A stretch of DNA of 64,000 bases. Source: Bradyrhizobium pachyrhizi. Its GTDB lineage: Bacteria > Pseudomonadota > Alphaproteobacteria > Rhizobiales > Xanthobacteraceae. The position numbers and the translations under genes were made by a program. The notes under the pieces are model-generated. The model was not told the origin of the DNA. It worked only from the letters and a program-made list of their open reading frames with translations, and made no database searches. The stretch is from NCBI RefSeq assembly GCF_001189245.1, contig NZ_LFIQ01000114.1, positions 112,386 to 176,385 on the forward strand, in the 5' to 3' direction. This document shows, in pieces, positions 25,966 through 34,031 of this stretch (positions within the stretch are counted from its first letter, which is position 1; each line of letters starts with the position of its first letter).

Positions 25966-26649
25966 TTGGAAACCACGCTTTATCTGCCCGTCAAACGCTT
26001 CCTGGAAAAGCTCGGCTTCACGGTGAAGGGCGAGATCGGCGGCTGCGATCTCGTGGCGCTGAGCGGCGATGATCCACCGGTCGTCGTGATCGGTGAACTC
26101 AAGCTCGCCTTCAATCTCGAACTGATCCTGCAGGCGGTCGATCGCGCCGGCGCCGCCGACGAGGTCTGGATCGCGGCAAAGGTGTCGGCCCGCGGCAAGG
26201 GCCGCGAGAGCGACGCGCGCTATCGCAATCTGTGCCGGCGGCTCGGCTTCGGCATGCTCGGCGTCACCGATCGCGGCGACGTCGAGGTGCTGGTGCCGCC
26301 GCCGACCGCGGCGCCGCGCCGCAATCCGAAGAAGCGTTCACGGCTGATCGCCGAGCACCGGAAACGCAAGGGCGATCCCGCAATGGGCGGATCGACGCGG
26401 GCGCCGATCATGACCGCCTACCGGCAGCAGGCGCTGGCCTGCGCCTGTGCGCTTTCGGATGGGCCGCGGCGGGTGCGCGACCTCCGCGCGGATATTCCCG
26501 ACGCCGGCAAGATCCTGCTGCATAATGTCTATGGCTGGTTCGATCGCGCCGAGCGCGGCATCTATGTGCTGACCGATGCCGGTCGCGCCGCGCTGAAGCG
26601 CTGGCCGCAGCAACAGATGAGTGCATCCGGGGCAGAAGCCATCCCGTAG
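25966..26649 (+). CDS. DUF2161 putative PD-(D/E)XK phosphodiesterase
   Basis: Protein of 227 residues of the DUF2161 family, predicted to have a restriction-endonuclease-like fold. The putative metal site is the aspartate in GGCDLVAL and the E-x-K in IGELKL. The C-terminal half (STRAPIMTAYRQQALACACAL, then NVYGWFDRAERGIYVLT) resembles a winged helix. I chose the TTG at 25966, giving METTLYLPVKRF, which suits the family and has an aggag Shine-Dalgarno eight bases upstream; ATG 25921 and TTG 25879 lack one. No methylase or helicase is near, so a restriction role is not supported. Confidence 0.7.
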   Translation: METTLYLPVKRFLEKLGFTVKGEIGGCDLVALSGDDPPVVVIGELKLAFNLELILQAVDRAGAADEVWIAAKVSARGKGRESDARYRNLCRRLGFGMLGVTDRGDVEVLVPPPTAAPRRNPKKRSRLIAEHRKRKGDPAMGGSTRAPIMTAYRQQALACACALSDGPRRVRDLRADIPDAGKILLHNVYGWFDRAERGIYVLTDAGRAALKRWPQQQMSASGAEAIP

Positions 26650-26650
26650 G

Positions 26651-26703
26651 GCATGATCCGGAAAAGTGCGAAGCGGTTTTCCGAAAAGATCACGCTCAAA
26701 CAA
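26651..26703 (+). repeat. dispersed palindromic repeat, type B
   Basis: The element begins gcatgatccggaaaagtgcg and continues with gcggttttccgaaaagatca. A diverged copy is at 40928-40979. It has the look of the abundant Bradyrhizobium short repeats of this kind. Confidence 0.6.
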
Positions 26704-26756
26704 GAACCTAAGGCGCGATGATGACTTGGCTTCATCGCGCATTGGAGGGGGATATC

Positions 26757-27056
26757 ATGATCGTCGTCACCGGCAGCGTCACCGCCCGCCCCGACTCGTT
26801 CGACGAGGCACGGCGGCTGAGCCTCGAGCACGTGCATCGCTCTCGCTCCGAGCCCGGCTGCATCTCCCACGCAGTCCATGTCGACTGCGAGAATCCGCTC
26901 AGACTGGTGTTCTTCGAGCAATGGGCCGACCGCGCCGCGCTGGCGGCGCATTTCGCGGTCCCCGCGTCACGCGATTTCGTCCGTTTGCTGCAATCTCTCG
27001 CGGCCGCGGCGACCACCATCGAACTTTATGACGCTCACAAGATTGAGAGACTCTAG
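26757..27056 (+). CDS. antibiotic biosynthesis monooxygenase (ABM) domain protein
   Basis: Small ABM-fold protein of 99 residues, commonly called a putative quinol monooxygenase. The segments IVVTGSVTARPDSF, SRSEPGCISHAVH, RLVFFEQWADRAALAAHF and a terminal beta strand follow the family layout. Such proteins act as dimers on quinones or heme-like compounds, mostly with unknown substrates. The start at 26757 follows a ggaggggg Shine-Dalgarno; an in-frame ATG at 26718 lies upstream of that site. Confidence 0.8.
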   Translation: MIVVTGSVTARPDSFDEARRLSLEHVHRSRSEPGCISHAVHVDCENPLRLVFFEQWADRAALAAHFAVPASRDFVRLLQSLAAAATTIELYDAHKIERL

Positions 27057-27145
27057 CTGCATGGCTGGATTGCCATCTCACATTCATATTGCAATGCAAC
27101 ATTGGGGACCTTACGTATCTCCCGCGATTCAATGATGAGGCGGCG

Positions 27146-27454
27146 ATGAGCGGAGACTGGAATACCAAGTATGGCACCCGGCGCGTGCGGCATGATCCGC
27201 CGACGCTGGAAGAAGCAATCTTCGCCGCCATCGGCATCACCGATGACGTGGAGGCCCAGGCCGAGATCGCGTCGGCCCTGATGGGGCTGCCTTATGACGA
27301 TGTGCTCGCAGAGGTGAAGAAGACCGCGCGCGTCAGTGCCCGCACCGGCACGGCAACCCGCGTCATCGCCGGCGAACAGGGCGCGCAGCGCTCCGTGGTA
27401 GTCGAGCGCCGCGTGGTTCGCCGCTTTGCGACCGACAAGCGCACCGGCACCTGA
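27146..27454 (+). CDS. hypothetical protein (102 aa)
   Basis: Cytoplasmic protein starting MSGDWNTKYGTRRVRHDPPT. It contains a helical central region (LEEAIFAAIGITDDVEAQAEIASALMGLPYDDV) and a basic tail (VERRVVRRFATDKR). I recognise no domain. The start at 27146 has a gagg Shine-Dalgarno. It ends just before a strong terminator. Confidence 0.6.
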   Translation: MSGDWNTKYGTRRVRHDPPTLEEAIFAAIGITDDVEAQAEIASALMGLPYDDVLAEVKKTARVSARTGTATRVIAGEQGAQRSVVVERRVVRRFATDKRTGT

Positions 27455-27477
27455 GACGTACCATCCAATTGCTGAAA

Positions 27478-27515
27478 GAAAAAGGGCAATCCATTGAGTG
27501 GATTGCCCTTTTTCG
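27478..27515. terminator. strong bidirectional terminator
   Basis: The perfect inverted repeat aaaagggcaatcca-ttgag-tggattgccctttt has A-runs on the left and T-runs on the right. It lies between convergent genes and should terminate transcription from both sides. Confidence 0.85.
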
Positions 27516-27538
27516 TTTGATCCGAGATTCTTGCTCGA

Positions 27539-27584
27539 CGCGTTTCCCTCACGCGAAGCGGTATCCACTTCGCTTGGAAACGCT
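27539..27584 (-). repeat. dispersed palindromic repeat, type A
   Basis: The element contains acgcgaagcggtatccactt followed by cgcttggaaacgct. It is the reverse orientation of the repeat at 23597-23638, with several mismatches. Confidence 0.55.
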
Positions 27585-27590
27585 ACCGAC

Positions 27591-28214
27591 TCAGGCCGCC
27601 CGGCCCCAGCCGGAGATCTGCATCACCATGCGCCAATAAGCGCGGTTCATGTCGACGATCGCGCGCGCAGCCTCGACCGGCGTCACCGCGGCGACAGCCG
27701 GCGCCGCTTCGGGCTGCTGCTGCTCGGTCAGGTCTATGCTGCCGGTCGACTCGCCATGACGGAAGGTCAGTTGGGCACCGAACTTGGTGGCGAGCGCCCG
27801 CATAGCATCGTTCTGTGCGCCGGTGGTGATGCGCAGGCTGCCGTATCCCTTGGCGTGCGCCTCGGCGATCAGCTTGCGGAACAGGGTGCTGCCGACGCCC
27901 TTCCGCCGCGCCGACCGCTCGACGCTGAAGGCGATCTCGGGCTGGGCATCCGGTGATTGCTCCGGCGGATGCAACTCGGCCGCGCCGCGGACCACGCCAT
28001 CCTCGAAGTAGGCGATGATGACCGTGCCGTCATTGGCGCAGCGCTCGGCGTAGCGGCGGATGAAACTGTCGTCGATGAAGCCATGAAAACGATCATGACG
28101 GCTGGCGCGATCCAGCCGCAGCAGGTGATCGCGCAGCAGAGGAAGCTCTTCCTGCTGGCTCAACGTCCGCACGGTGCCCTTGGCGGGCGTCGGACGAATG
28201 GAATCATAGTTCAT
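27591..28214 (-). CDS. GNAT family N-acetyltransferase
   Basis: Acetyltransferase of 207 residues of the GNAT fold. The acetyl-CoA-binding region is IAFSVERSARRKGVGSTLF, in which RRKGVG is the Q/RxxGxG/A loop. The helix that follows (KLIAEAHAKGYGSLRITT) is also typical. The last 50 residues (proline- and alanine-rich, then a helix) are an extra tail. The acceptor is unknown. The start at 28214 (MNYDSIRP) has a gaggag Shine-Dalgarno. Confidence 0.8.
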   Translation of the reverse strand: MNYDSIRPTPAKGTVRTLSQQEELPLLRDHLLRLDRASRHDRFHGFIDDSFIRRYAERCANDGTVIIAYFEDGVVRGAAELHPPEQSPDAQPEIAFSVERSARRKGVGSTLFRKLIAEAHAKGYGSLRITTGAQNDAMRALATKFGAQLTFRHGESTGSIDLTEQQQPEAAPAVAAVTPVEAARAIVDMNRAYWRMVMQISGWGRAA

Positions 28215-28353
28215 TTCATACTCCTCTTGGTAGCCCTCGAGGAGGCGTCGAGTCCCTAGCAACTCCTATATTGTGCGACGCACCATAAAATTCAAGCGTT
28301 GAGATTCATTCAATTAAGGCATGCGGTGATTGGCAAATCACATTATCGCCCCA

Positions 28354-28752
28354 TCATAGTACCAGCTGTGTCTGGGTCACCACCGCGACCAGCTTGCCGT
28401 CTTCGGTCTCCAGCCTGGTCTGCCACACCTGGGTCCGCCGCCCGCGGTGAACCGGTGTTGCGGTCGCAATCACGGTCGTCCCCTCCTTGGCGCCGCCGAT
28501 GAAGTTGGTCTTGCTCTCCAGCGTCGTGGTGCCCTTGGCGTCCTCAGGCAGGTTGATCACGGTCGCAGCGGCGCCGACCGAGTCCGCGAAGGCCATCACC
28601 GCGCCGCCATGGATCGTGTTGCGAAGGGTGCAGAGGTCCGGCCGCACCACCATTTTCGCGACCACCCGGTCCTGATCGGCCTCGATGAAGGTAACGCCCT
28701 TCAGTTCCGCAAACGGCATCTTCATCGACTGGATCTTTTCGAGCGGCGTCAT
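28354..28752 (-). CDS. PaaI-type hotdog thioesterase
   Basis: Hotdog-fold acyl-CoA thioesterase of 132 residues. The catalytic region NTIHGGAVMAFADSVGAAA is characteristic of the PaaI group, and the strands TTTLESKTNFIGGAKEG and ATPVHRGRRTQVWQT complete the fold. It should hydrolyse aryl- or acyl-CoA thioesters in the cytoplasm. The start at 28752 has a ggga Shine-Dalgarno; the longer in-frame extension to 28908 would overlap the divergent gene. It is divergent from the BtuF-like gene. Confidence 0.85.
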   Translation of the reverse strand: MTPLEKIQSMKMPFAELKGVTFIEADQDRVVAKMVVRPDLCTLRNTIHGGAVMAFADSVGAAATVINLPEDAKGTTTLESKTNFIGGAKEGTTVIATATPVHRGRRTQVWQTRLETEDGKLVAVVTQTQLVL

Positions 28753-28900
28753 GGGCACTCCCTGCTTTGTGGCCTTCTTCGAGGTTGGTATCGGCATGAT
28801 GGATTGCCCGAGCGGGCCCGGCAATGACGTCTGAGGTAATGGCGCGAATGACGTCATGACATCAGTGACAATATGCCTCCGAGCCTGCATACCGCCTGAT

Positions 28901-29686
28901 ATGCGCAACTTCCCTCCCCGCCGGATCGTCTGCCTGACCGAAGAGACGGTCGAGACGCTCTATCTGCTCGGCGAGCAGGACCGCATCGTCGGCGTCTCCG
29001 GCTATGCGGTGCGGCCACCGCAGGTCCGCCGCGAGAAGCCGCGCGTTTCGGCGTTCATCTCGGCCGACATGCCAAAAATCCTCGCGCTCGACCCCGATCT
29101 GGTGCTCGCCTTCTCCGATCTGCAAGCCGACATCATTGCCGATCTCGTGCGCGCCGGCGTCGCCGTCCACGTCTTCAACCAGCGCGACGTCGCCGGCATC
29201 CTCGCGATGATCCGAACCTTGGGCGCAATGGTCGGTGCCGCCGACCGCGCCGATCAGCTCGCGCAAAACCTCGAACAACGGCTGGCGACGATCGCGGCAA
29301 CGCCGCGTGCGGCACCGCGGCCAAAGGTCTATTTCGAGGAATGGGACGATCCGCTGATCAGCGGCATCGGCTGGGTGTCCGAACTGATCGAGATCGCCGG
29401 CGGCACCGATGCGCTGCCGCATCTGCGCGCGCACCAGGCGGCCAAGGATCGCATCGTCACGCCTGACGCCGTGCGCGTGGCGATGCCCGACGTGATCCTG
29501 GCGTCCTGGTGCGGCAAGAAGGTCGTGCCCGACCGCATCCGCAAGCGTGAGGGCTGGCGCGACATCCCGGCGGTGCGCAACGACCGCATCGTCGAGATCA
29601 AGTCGCCCATCATCCTGCAGCCCGGCCCCGCGGCGTTGACCGATGGGCTCGATGCGATCGTGAAGGCGTTGTGGGCAGAGCGTTGA
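28901..29686 (+). CDS. BtuF-like (TroA-fold) substrate-binding protein without signal peptide
   Basis: Protein of 261 residues that fits the vitamin B12 or siderophore type of ABC binding protein (RIVCLTEETVETLYLLGEQDRIVGVSGYA, DLVLAFSDLQADI, GWVSELIEIAGG). These are normally exported, but the chosen start (MRNFPPRR at 28901) and the longer alternative at 28856 show no signal peptide, so it is predicted cytoplasmic. No permease or ATPase lies near, and no cobalamin riboswitch is seen. It may be a scavenging or sensor relative; the ligand is unknown. Confidence 0.75.
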   Translation: MRNFPPRRIVCLTEETVETLYLLGEQDRIVGVSGYAVRPPQVRREKPRVSAFISADMPKILALDPDLVLAFSDLQADIIADLVRAGVAVHVFNQRDVAGILAMIRTLGAMVGAADRADQLAQNLEQRLATIAATPRAAPRPKVYFEEWDDPLISGIGWVSELIEIAGGTDALPHLRAHQAAKDRIVTPDAVRVAMPDVILASWCGKKVVPDRIRKREGWRDIPAVRNDRIVEIKSPIILQPGPAALTDGLDAIVKALWAER

Positions 29687-29694
29687 GCCTTCAG

Positions 29695-29828
29695 CGTCGT
29701 CCTGGCCGATTGCGCACGGAGCCGGAACCCATAACCACAAATCTTGATTGATCTGCAGCGCTGCAAGGACGAGTCCCGATCACAACATCCGCTGCGGAGT
29801 ATGGGTCCCGGCCTTCACCGGGACGACG
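29695..29828. repeat. MITE-like element with terminal inverted repeats
   Basis: A 134-base element flanked by perfect 8-base inverted ends (cgtcgtcc at 29695-29702 and ggacgacg at 29821-29828). It contains acccataaccacaaat on one arm and atgggtcccgg on the other. A related, longer copy lies at 59360-59500, which shares the taaccacaaat core. There are no coding sequences inside. Confidence 0.6.
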
Positions 29829-29881
29829 CCGGATTTGTTGCGCTATCGCGCGCAATACTGAGTGAGGGGCGCAGACTGTGG

Positions 29882-31159
29882 CTACGCCTTCTCCACGCCG
29901 CACCATTCCGCGATGAACAGCGCCATCGCCTTGGTCGCTTTCCGCAGCGACTCCAGCTCGACATATTCGTTGAAGCCGTGCATCGCCGCGCCACTGGCGC
30001 CGAAGCAGAGGCTCGGGATGTTGTGGTTGAGGCCGTAGAAGCGCGTATCGGTCAACGCGGTGAAGGCGCGGTCTTCCACCGCGCCGCCATAGACGACTTC
30101 GTGCGCCTTGGCGAAGGCGGCTTCCGGTGCCTCGGAGTTCACCAGCTCGTAGCCTTCCGACAGGAAGCCCGACCATTCGACCTGCGGCGGATTGTTGGAG
30201 AGGAAGCGATGATCGCGCGCCGCCGCCGACACGCAAGCCAAAATCTCCTTCTGGCACTCGGCGATCGACCAGCCCGGCAAGACCGCGATGCGGCAGTCGA
30301 CGTCGCACCAGGCCGGCACGCTGGAGGCCCAGTCGCCGCCCTTGATGATACCCGGATTGAAATTGATCGGGTGATTGACGTCCTTGAAATGGCGGTCGGC
30401 CTTGGCGCGCTCGTTCCAGGCGATCTCGAGCTGCTCCAGCGCGTGCACCAGATGATACGCCGCCATGATCGCGTTCGAGCCCGCGCCGGCCTCGAACACA
30501 TGCACCGGGAAACCGCGCACCTTCAGGCGGAACCAGATCACGCCGACCTGCGAGCGGATCATCGTGCCGTTGGTCGGCTCCGGGATGAAGCATGCATCGG
30601 CGCGATAGCCGCGCTGCAAGGTCGAGAGCGCGCCGACGCCGGTGCTCTCCTCCTCGATGACGGACTGGAAGTGAATCCGCGCCGTCGGCTTCAGGCCGGC
30701 CTTCCTGATCGCATCCAGCGCATAGAGCGCGGCGATGGTGCCTGACTTCATGTCGCAGGCGCCGCGGCCGTACATCCTGCCGTCCTTGATGACGGGCGAG
30801 AACGGCGGCGTCTCCCACATCTCGAGCGGACCGGTCGGCACGACGTCGCAGTGGCCCTGCAGGATCAGCGATTTGCCGGCATTGGTGGCCGGACGGTAGG
30901 TGCCGACCACCGTGCGCGCCTTCGAGAAATCATGCTCGATCGGGCCGAAGCCGCGCAGGTCCTTCAGTTCGTCGAGATTGATGTGCCAGTCGTCGACCTC
31001 GTAGCCGCGCTCGCGCAGGAGATCGCCGATCATGTCCTGGCACGGCCCCTCGGCGCCGCGGGTCGAGGGGATCGCGACAAAGGCCTGCGTCGTCGCAAGC
31101 TGCGCATCGAATCCCTCGTCAACGGCGGCAAGGATTCGTTGTTGCGTCTCGGCAGTCAT
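29882..31159 (-). CDS. M20 family (ArgE/DapE-type) peptidase or deacylase
   Basis: Zinc-dependent amidohydrolase of 425 residues. Metal ligands are in GHCDVVPTG and YGRGACDMKSG, the catalytic base is in EEESTGVGA, and the dimerisation domain follows. It belongs with acetylornithine deacetylase and succinyl-diaminopimelate desuccinylase, but orthology to either is not evident and the surrounding genes are not biosynthetic. The start at 31159 has a ggag Shine-Dalgarno; an in-frame ATG at 31201 is also possible. It lies 54 bases after the PPOX gene on the same strand. Confidence 0.85.
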   Translation of the reverse strand: MTAETQQRILAAVDEGFDAQLATTQAFVAIPSTRGAEGPCQDMIGDLLRERGYEVDDWHINLDELKDLRGFGPIEHDFSKARTVVGTYRPATNAGKSLILQGHCDVVPTGPLEMWETPPFSPVIKDGRMYGRGACDMKSGTIAALYALDAIRKAGLKPTARIHFQSVIEEESTGVGALSTLQRGYRADACFIPEPTNGTMIRSQVGVIWFRLKVRGFPVHVFEAGAGSNAIMAAYHLVHALEQLEIAWNERAKADRHFKDVNHPINFNPGIIKGGDWASSVPAWCDVDCRIAVLPGWSIAECQKEILACVSAAARDHRFLSNNPPQVEWSGFLSEGYELVNSEAPEAAFAKAHEVVYGGAVEDRAFTALTDTRFYGLNHNIPSLCFGASGAAMHGFNEYVELESLRKATKAMALFIAEWCGVEKA

Positions 31160-31213
31160 GCTTTGGCTCCATCGGGAAAACAGATCAGGCGGGAGCCGCA
31201 ACGTAGCCCGATT

Positions 31214-31939
31214 TCACTCCGCCTTGTATTGCGCAAAATAAGCATCCCGCAATGCATCTTCGAGCAGCCGGCCCTCCGAATAACCATCGAGCGTCTTCGG
31301 CCGCGTCACGCCGTCGAGCAGCCGCGGACACGGCTCGGGCGCGCCGAGCACGGTGCGCACCGGAATGCGCTCGGCATAGATCGGCAACTCGTAATCCTCG
31401 TCATCGTCGGCGACGCCCTTGGCGCGAATTTTTGCCGAGGCCTCCTCGATCTCCATCGCGATGAACGAGGTCGCCTTGATCTCCTGCTTGTTGCTGGCAC
31501 GCAGGCTCGCGGTGCGCTCGGGAAAGAAACGGTCGACCATCGCGACGATCGCGCGTTCCTTCTCTGCGGGATCGGTGACGAGATAGGCTGACCCGAACGC
31601 CATCACCGCGCGATAGTCGGCCGAGTGGTTGAAGCCGCAGCGCGCCAGCACCAGGCTGTCGAGATGGGCGACCGTCAGGCACACGCGTTGCCCTTCGAAC
31701 TGGTTCTCCAGCATCCGGCTCGCGCTCGAGCCGTGCCAGTAGAGCCTGGTGCCCTCGCGCCAGAAGAAGGTCGGCGTGCAATATGGCTGGCCGTCGATCA
31801 CGTAGGAGACGTGGCACAGCATCGAGGCGTCGAGGATCTTGTGCACGGTGACGTGGTCGTAGAAACCGCGGTCGTGGCGGCGCTTCACCCGGTTGCGGGA
31901 CGACATGGGGTAGGACGGAGCGGATGCGCCTTCGGTCAC
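31214..31939 (-). CDS. pyridoxamine 5'-phosphate oxidase family (PPOX-type) protein
   Basis: Flavin-nucleotide-binding split-barrel protein of 241 residues. The segments ILDASMLCHVSYVIDGQPYCTPTFFW and LYWHGSSASRMLEN are typical of the PNPOx-like 2 branch. The GTG start at 31939 follows an aaagg Shine-Dalgarno; an ATG at 31906 is internal. It is divergent from the MocR regulator, a common arrangement where MocR controls the neighbour, and a vitamin B6-related or flavin-dependent function is likely but unproven. Confidence 0.8.
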   Translation of the reverse strand: MTEGASAPSYPMSSRNRVKRRHDRGFYDHVTVHKILDASMLCHVSYVIDGQPYCTPTFFWREGTRLYWHGSSASRMLENQFEGQRVCLTVAHLDSLVLARCGFNHSADYRAVMAFGSAYLVTDPAEKERAIVAMVDRFFPERTASLRASNKQEIKATSFIAMEIEEASAKIRAKGVADDDEDYELPIYAERIPVRTVLGAPEPCPRLLDGVTRPKTLDGYSEGRLLEDALRDAYFAQYKAE

Positions 31940-31956
31940 GGTGGTGCCTTTCGAAA

Positions 31957-32008
31957 TCTGGAATCTGTCCAGAGTTGTAGCGGCTCATTTGGTCTGCGAT
32001 AGTACCAA
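31957..32008. promoter_or_regulatory. inverted repeats between PPOX and MocR genes
   Basis: Two imperfect operators lie in the 73-base divergent spacer: tctgga-5-tccaga (perfect, 31957-31962 and 31968-31973) and ttggt-10-accaa (31989-31993 and 32004-32008). They are candidate MocR-binding sites. Confidence 0.4.
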
Positions 32009-32012
32009 TTCC

Positions 32013-33527
32013 ATGCGAAAAATTCCGACCAATTCCCGGGAGCCCACGGCGCGCAAGGCCGAGGTGCCGCTCGACCTCGCCGGCCCGCACGTCACTCCCG
32101 GCGCGGCTTCGCAGCAGCGGCTTTATCAGGCGCTGTGCCACGCGATCGTCGGCGGCCTCGTCAAGCCGGGCGAGCCGCTGCCGCCGTCGCGCGCGCTCGC
32201 CAAGCAGACCGGCTTCCGCCGCAACGCCGTCACCACGGCCTATGAGCGGCTGATCGCCGACGGCTTTGCGGTGGCAACCACGGGCTCCGGAACCTTCGTC
32301 GCGGCGCGCATTCCGGCGCAGGTCGCCGCGCCGCGCCGCGCAAGGATCGCGATCGAGCCGCCACAGCACAATGCGCTGTCGCTCGGCTGCACGCATATCG
32401 ACGAGCGCGCGCTGCAGCGCTTCCGCGCCTTTGCCGGCCGCAGGCTGCGCGCGTTCGGGTCCGAGCATCTGCATTACGGCGATCCCCGCGGCAGTAGCGA
32501 GCTGCGCGCGGCGATATCGGACCATCTTCTGTCGGCGCGCGGGCTGCGCTGCGACCCCGACCAAATCATGCTGGCGTCCGGCACGCTGCATGCCCTGCGC
32601 ATCGTGCTCGGGGCGATCCTCAAGCCCGGCGACCAGGTCTGGTGCGAAGACCCCGGCTATCCGGCGGCGCGGCGCGCGATCGAGCATTGCGGCTATCGTC
32701 CGGTGTCGGTGCCGGTCGACATGTCGGGCATGCGCATCGACAAGGGGCGAGCGTCCGCGCCGCAAGCGCGCGCCGCCTATGTCACGCCCTCGCACCAGTT
32801 TCCGCTCGGCGTGCAGATGTCGATGCCGCGCCGGCTCGAGCTGCTCGACTGGGCACGGGACGCCGGCGCTTTCGTGTTCGAGGACGACTACGACAGCGAG
32901 TTCCGCTACGACGGCGCGCCGCTGTTGTCGCTCGCCGGCATCGATCATCTGCGCCGCGTGATCTACATGGGCACGTTTGCGAAGACGCTGTTTCCCGGAT
33001 TGCGGATCGGCTATTGCGCCCTGCCCGAAGCCTTGATCGGCCCGGTGACGGCGGCGCGCGCCGCGCTCGACCGCTTTCCCGCCACTTTGATGGAAGGCGC
33101 GGTCGCCGACATGCTGAACTCCGGCGCGTTCGCGGCCAACTTGCGCAAATCGCGCAAACTCTATCGCGAGGCGCGCGACGTCCTGGCGTCGACGCTTGCC
33201 AATGCATCGGAGGGCGAGCTCACGGTTCCCGTGCCCTCGCAGGGCCTTCACCTAGTGGCGCGGCTCGATCCCGCGACCGATCCGCTGATTGCCGCGCAGG
33301 CAAAGGCTAATGCCGGCGTCGGCGGCTGGCTGCTCGCCGAGACCTATCATCGCGCACCGCCACTGCCCGGCTTCGTGCTGGGATTTTCCGGCCATCCGGT
33401 TCCGCAACTCGTCGCGTCGGCGGAACGACTGGCGAAGACTACGCTCGCCGCGCTGCGCGCGACGCGCAAGACATCGGTCAAGCCATCCGCCAAGCCGCAG
33501 CGCTCTAGGAGAATCGCAGTCACCTGA
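32013..33527 (+). CDS. MocR/PdxR-type transcriptional regulator
   Basis: Regulator of 504 residues that fuses an N-terminal GntR-type winged helix (LYQALCHAIVGGLVKPGEPLPPSRALA, then NAVTTAYERLIADGF) to a fold type I aminotransferase domain. The PLP-binding lysine is K324 in GTFAKTLFPG, and FEDDYDSEFRYDG and RIGY are also present. Such proteins sense PLP or amino compounds and regulate adjacent genes, here probably the divergent PPOX gene. I chose the ATG at 32013; the longer in-frame ATG at 31941 reads across the operator region. Confidence 0.88.
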   Translation: MRKIPTNSREPTARKAEVPLDLAGPHVTPGAASQQRLYQALCHAIVGGLVKPGEPLPPSRALAKQTGFRRNAVTTAYERLIADGFAVATTGSGTFVAARIPAQVAAPRRARIAIEPPQHNALSLGCTHIDERALQRFRAFAGRRLRAFGSEHLHYGDPRGSSELRAAISDHLLSARGLRCDPDQIMLASGTLHALRIVLGAILKPGDQVWCEDPGYPAARRAIEHCGYRPVSVPVDMSGMRIDKGRASAPQARAAYVTPSHQFPLGVQMSMPRRLELLDWARDAGAFVFEDDYDSEFRYDGAPLLSLAGIDHLRRVIYMGTFAKTLFPGLRIGYCALPEALIGPVTAARAALDRFPATLMEGAVADMLNSGAFAANLRKSRKLYREARDVLASTLANASEGELTVPVPSQGLHLVARLDPATDPLIAAQAKANAGVGGWLLAETYHRAPPLPGFVLGFSGHPVPQLVASAERLAKTTLAALRATRKTSVKPSAKPQRSRRIAVT

Positions 33528-33573
33528 CTAAGGTCGCCCGCGTTCAGTCAGTGTCCGCTTACGGAGATACCGG

Positions 33574-33723
33574 ATGCCAAATCGCAACGTCCTGTATCTC
33601 GTGATCGCCGCGCTGGTCGTGATCGCAGGCATGCTCGGCTACAATCTTTATCAGGCGAACAAGCAGCCCGAAGGCCTTCAGATCAATGTCGGCCCCGACG
33701 GGCTCAAGATCCAGAACAAGTGA
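33574..33723 (+). CDS. small membrane-anchored protein (49 aa)
   Basis: A 49-residue protein starting MPNRNVLYLVIAALVVIAG with one N-terminal transmembrane helix and a short periplasmic tail (LYQANKQPEG, then INVGPDGLKIQNK). The start follows a cggaga Shine-Dalgarno. No domain is recognised. The following gene starts 11 bases after its stop and has an aaggagg Shine-Dalgarno that overlaps this stop, so both probably form an operon. Confidence 0.65.
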   Translation: MPNRNVLYLVIAALVVIAGMLGYNLYQANKQPEGLQINVGPDGLKIQNK

Positions 33724-33734
33724 AGGAGGCCGCG

Positions 33735-33980
33735 ATGCCGCGCTTGGGATTCGTCGCGCTGGTCAGCGTCGCGGCTCTTGGCGCGATGGCTCAATCCGCC
33801 GCTGCAGAGCAGTCCTACATGCGTGAGGGCGACATCGTCGATCTGCGGGTCGGCCAGCGCGTCCTTGTCGATGACGGCTCGTGCCCGGCCGGGCAGATCA
33901 AGCAGGTCGTCGGCTCCAGGCTGAGCGAGAACGGCGTGGTGCGGACCCGCAGCTGCGTGCCGCGCCTCGCCAAAAAGTAA
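33735..33980 (+). CDS. secreted small protein, probably DUF6719 family
   Basis: Exported protein of 81 residues with a signal peptide (cleavage near AAA-EQ). The mature part has two cysteines (DDGSCPAGQIKQVVG and RTRSCVPR) that could pair. It resembles the DUF6719 family as I remember it; function unknown. The start at 33735 follows an aaggagg Shine-Dalgarno and lies behind the small membrane protein gene. Confidence 0.6.
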   Translation: MPRLGFVALVSVAALGAMAQSAAAEQSYMREGDIVDLRVGQRVLVDDGSCPAGQIKQVVGSRLSENGVVRTRSCVPRLAKK

Positions 33981-34031
33981 AACGCCCCGCTGTCGCGAGG
34001 CGGTGCGGTCCTCATTGCTTTGATGCTCAGC

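Noticed and set aside
28753-28900. Cobalamin riboswitch before the BtuF-like gene
   Set aside because: The spacer is short and shows no conserved B12-box sequence.
31401-33251. Long open frame on the minus strand opposite the MocR gene
   Set aside because: It is a high-GC shadow of the real gene. It is rich in Arg and Ala with no recognisable domain.
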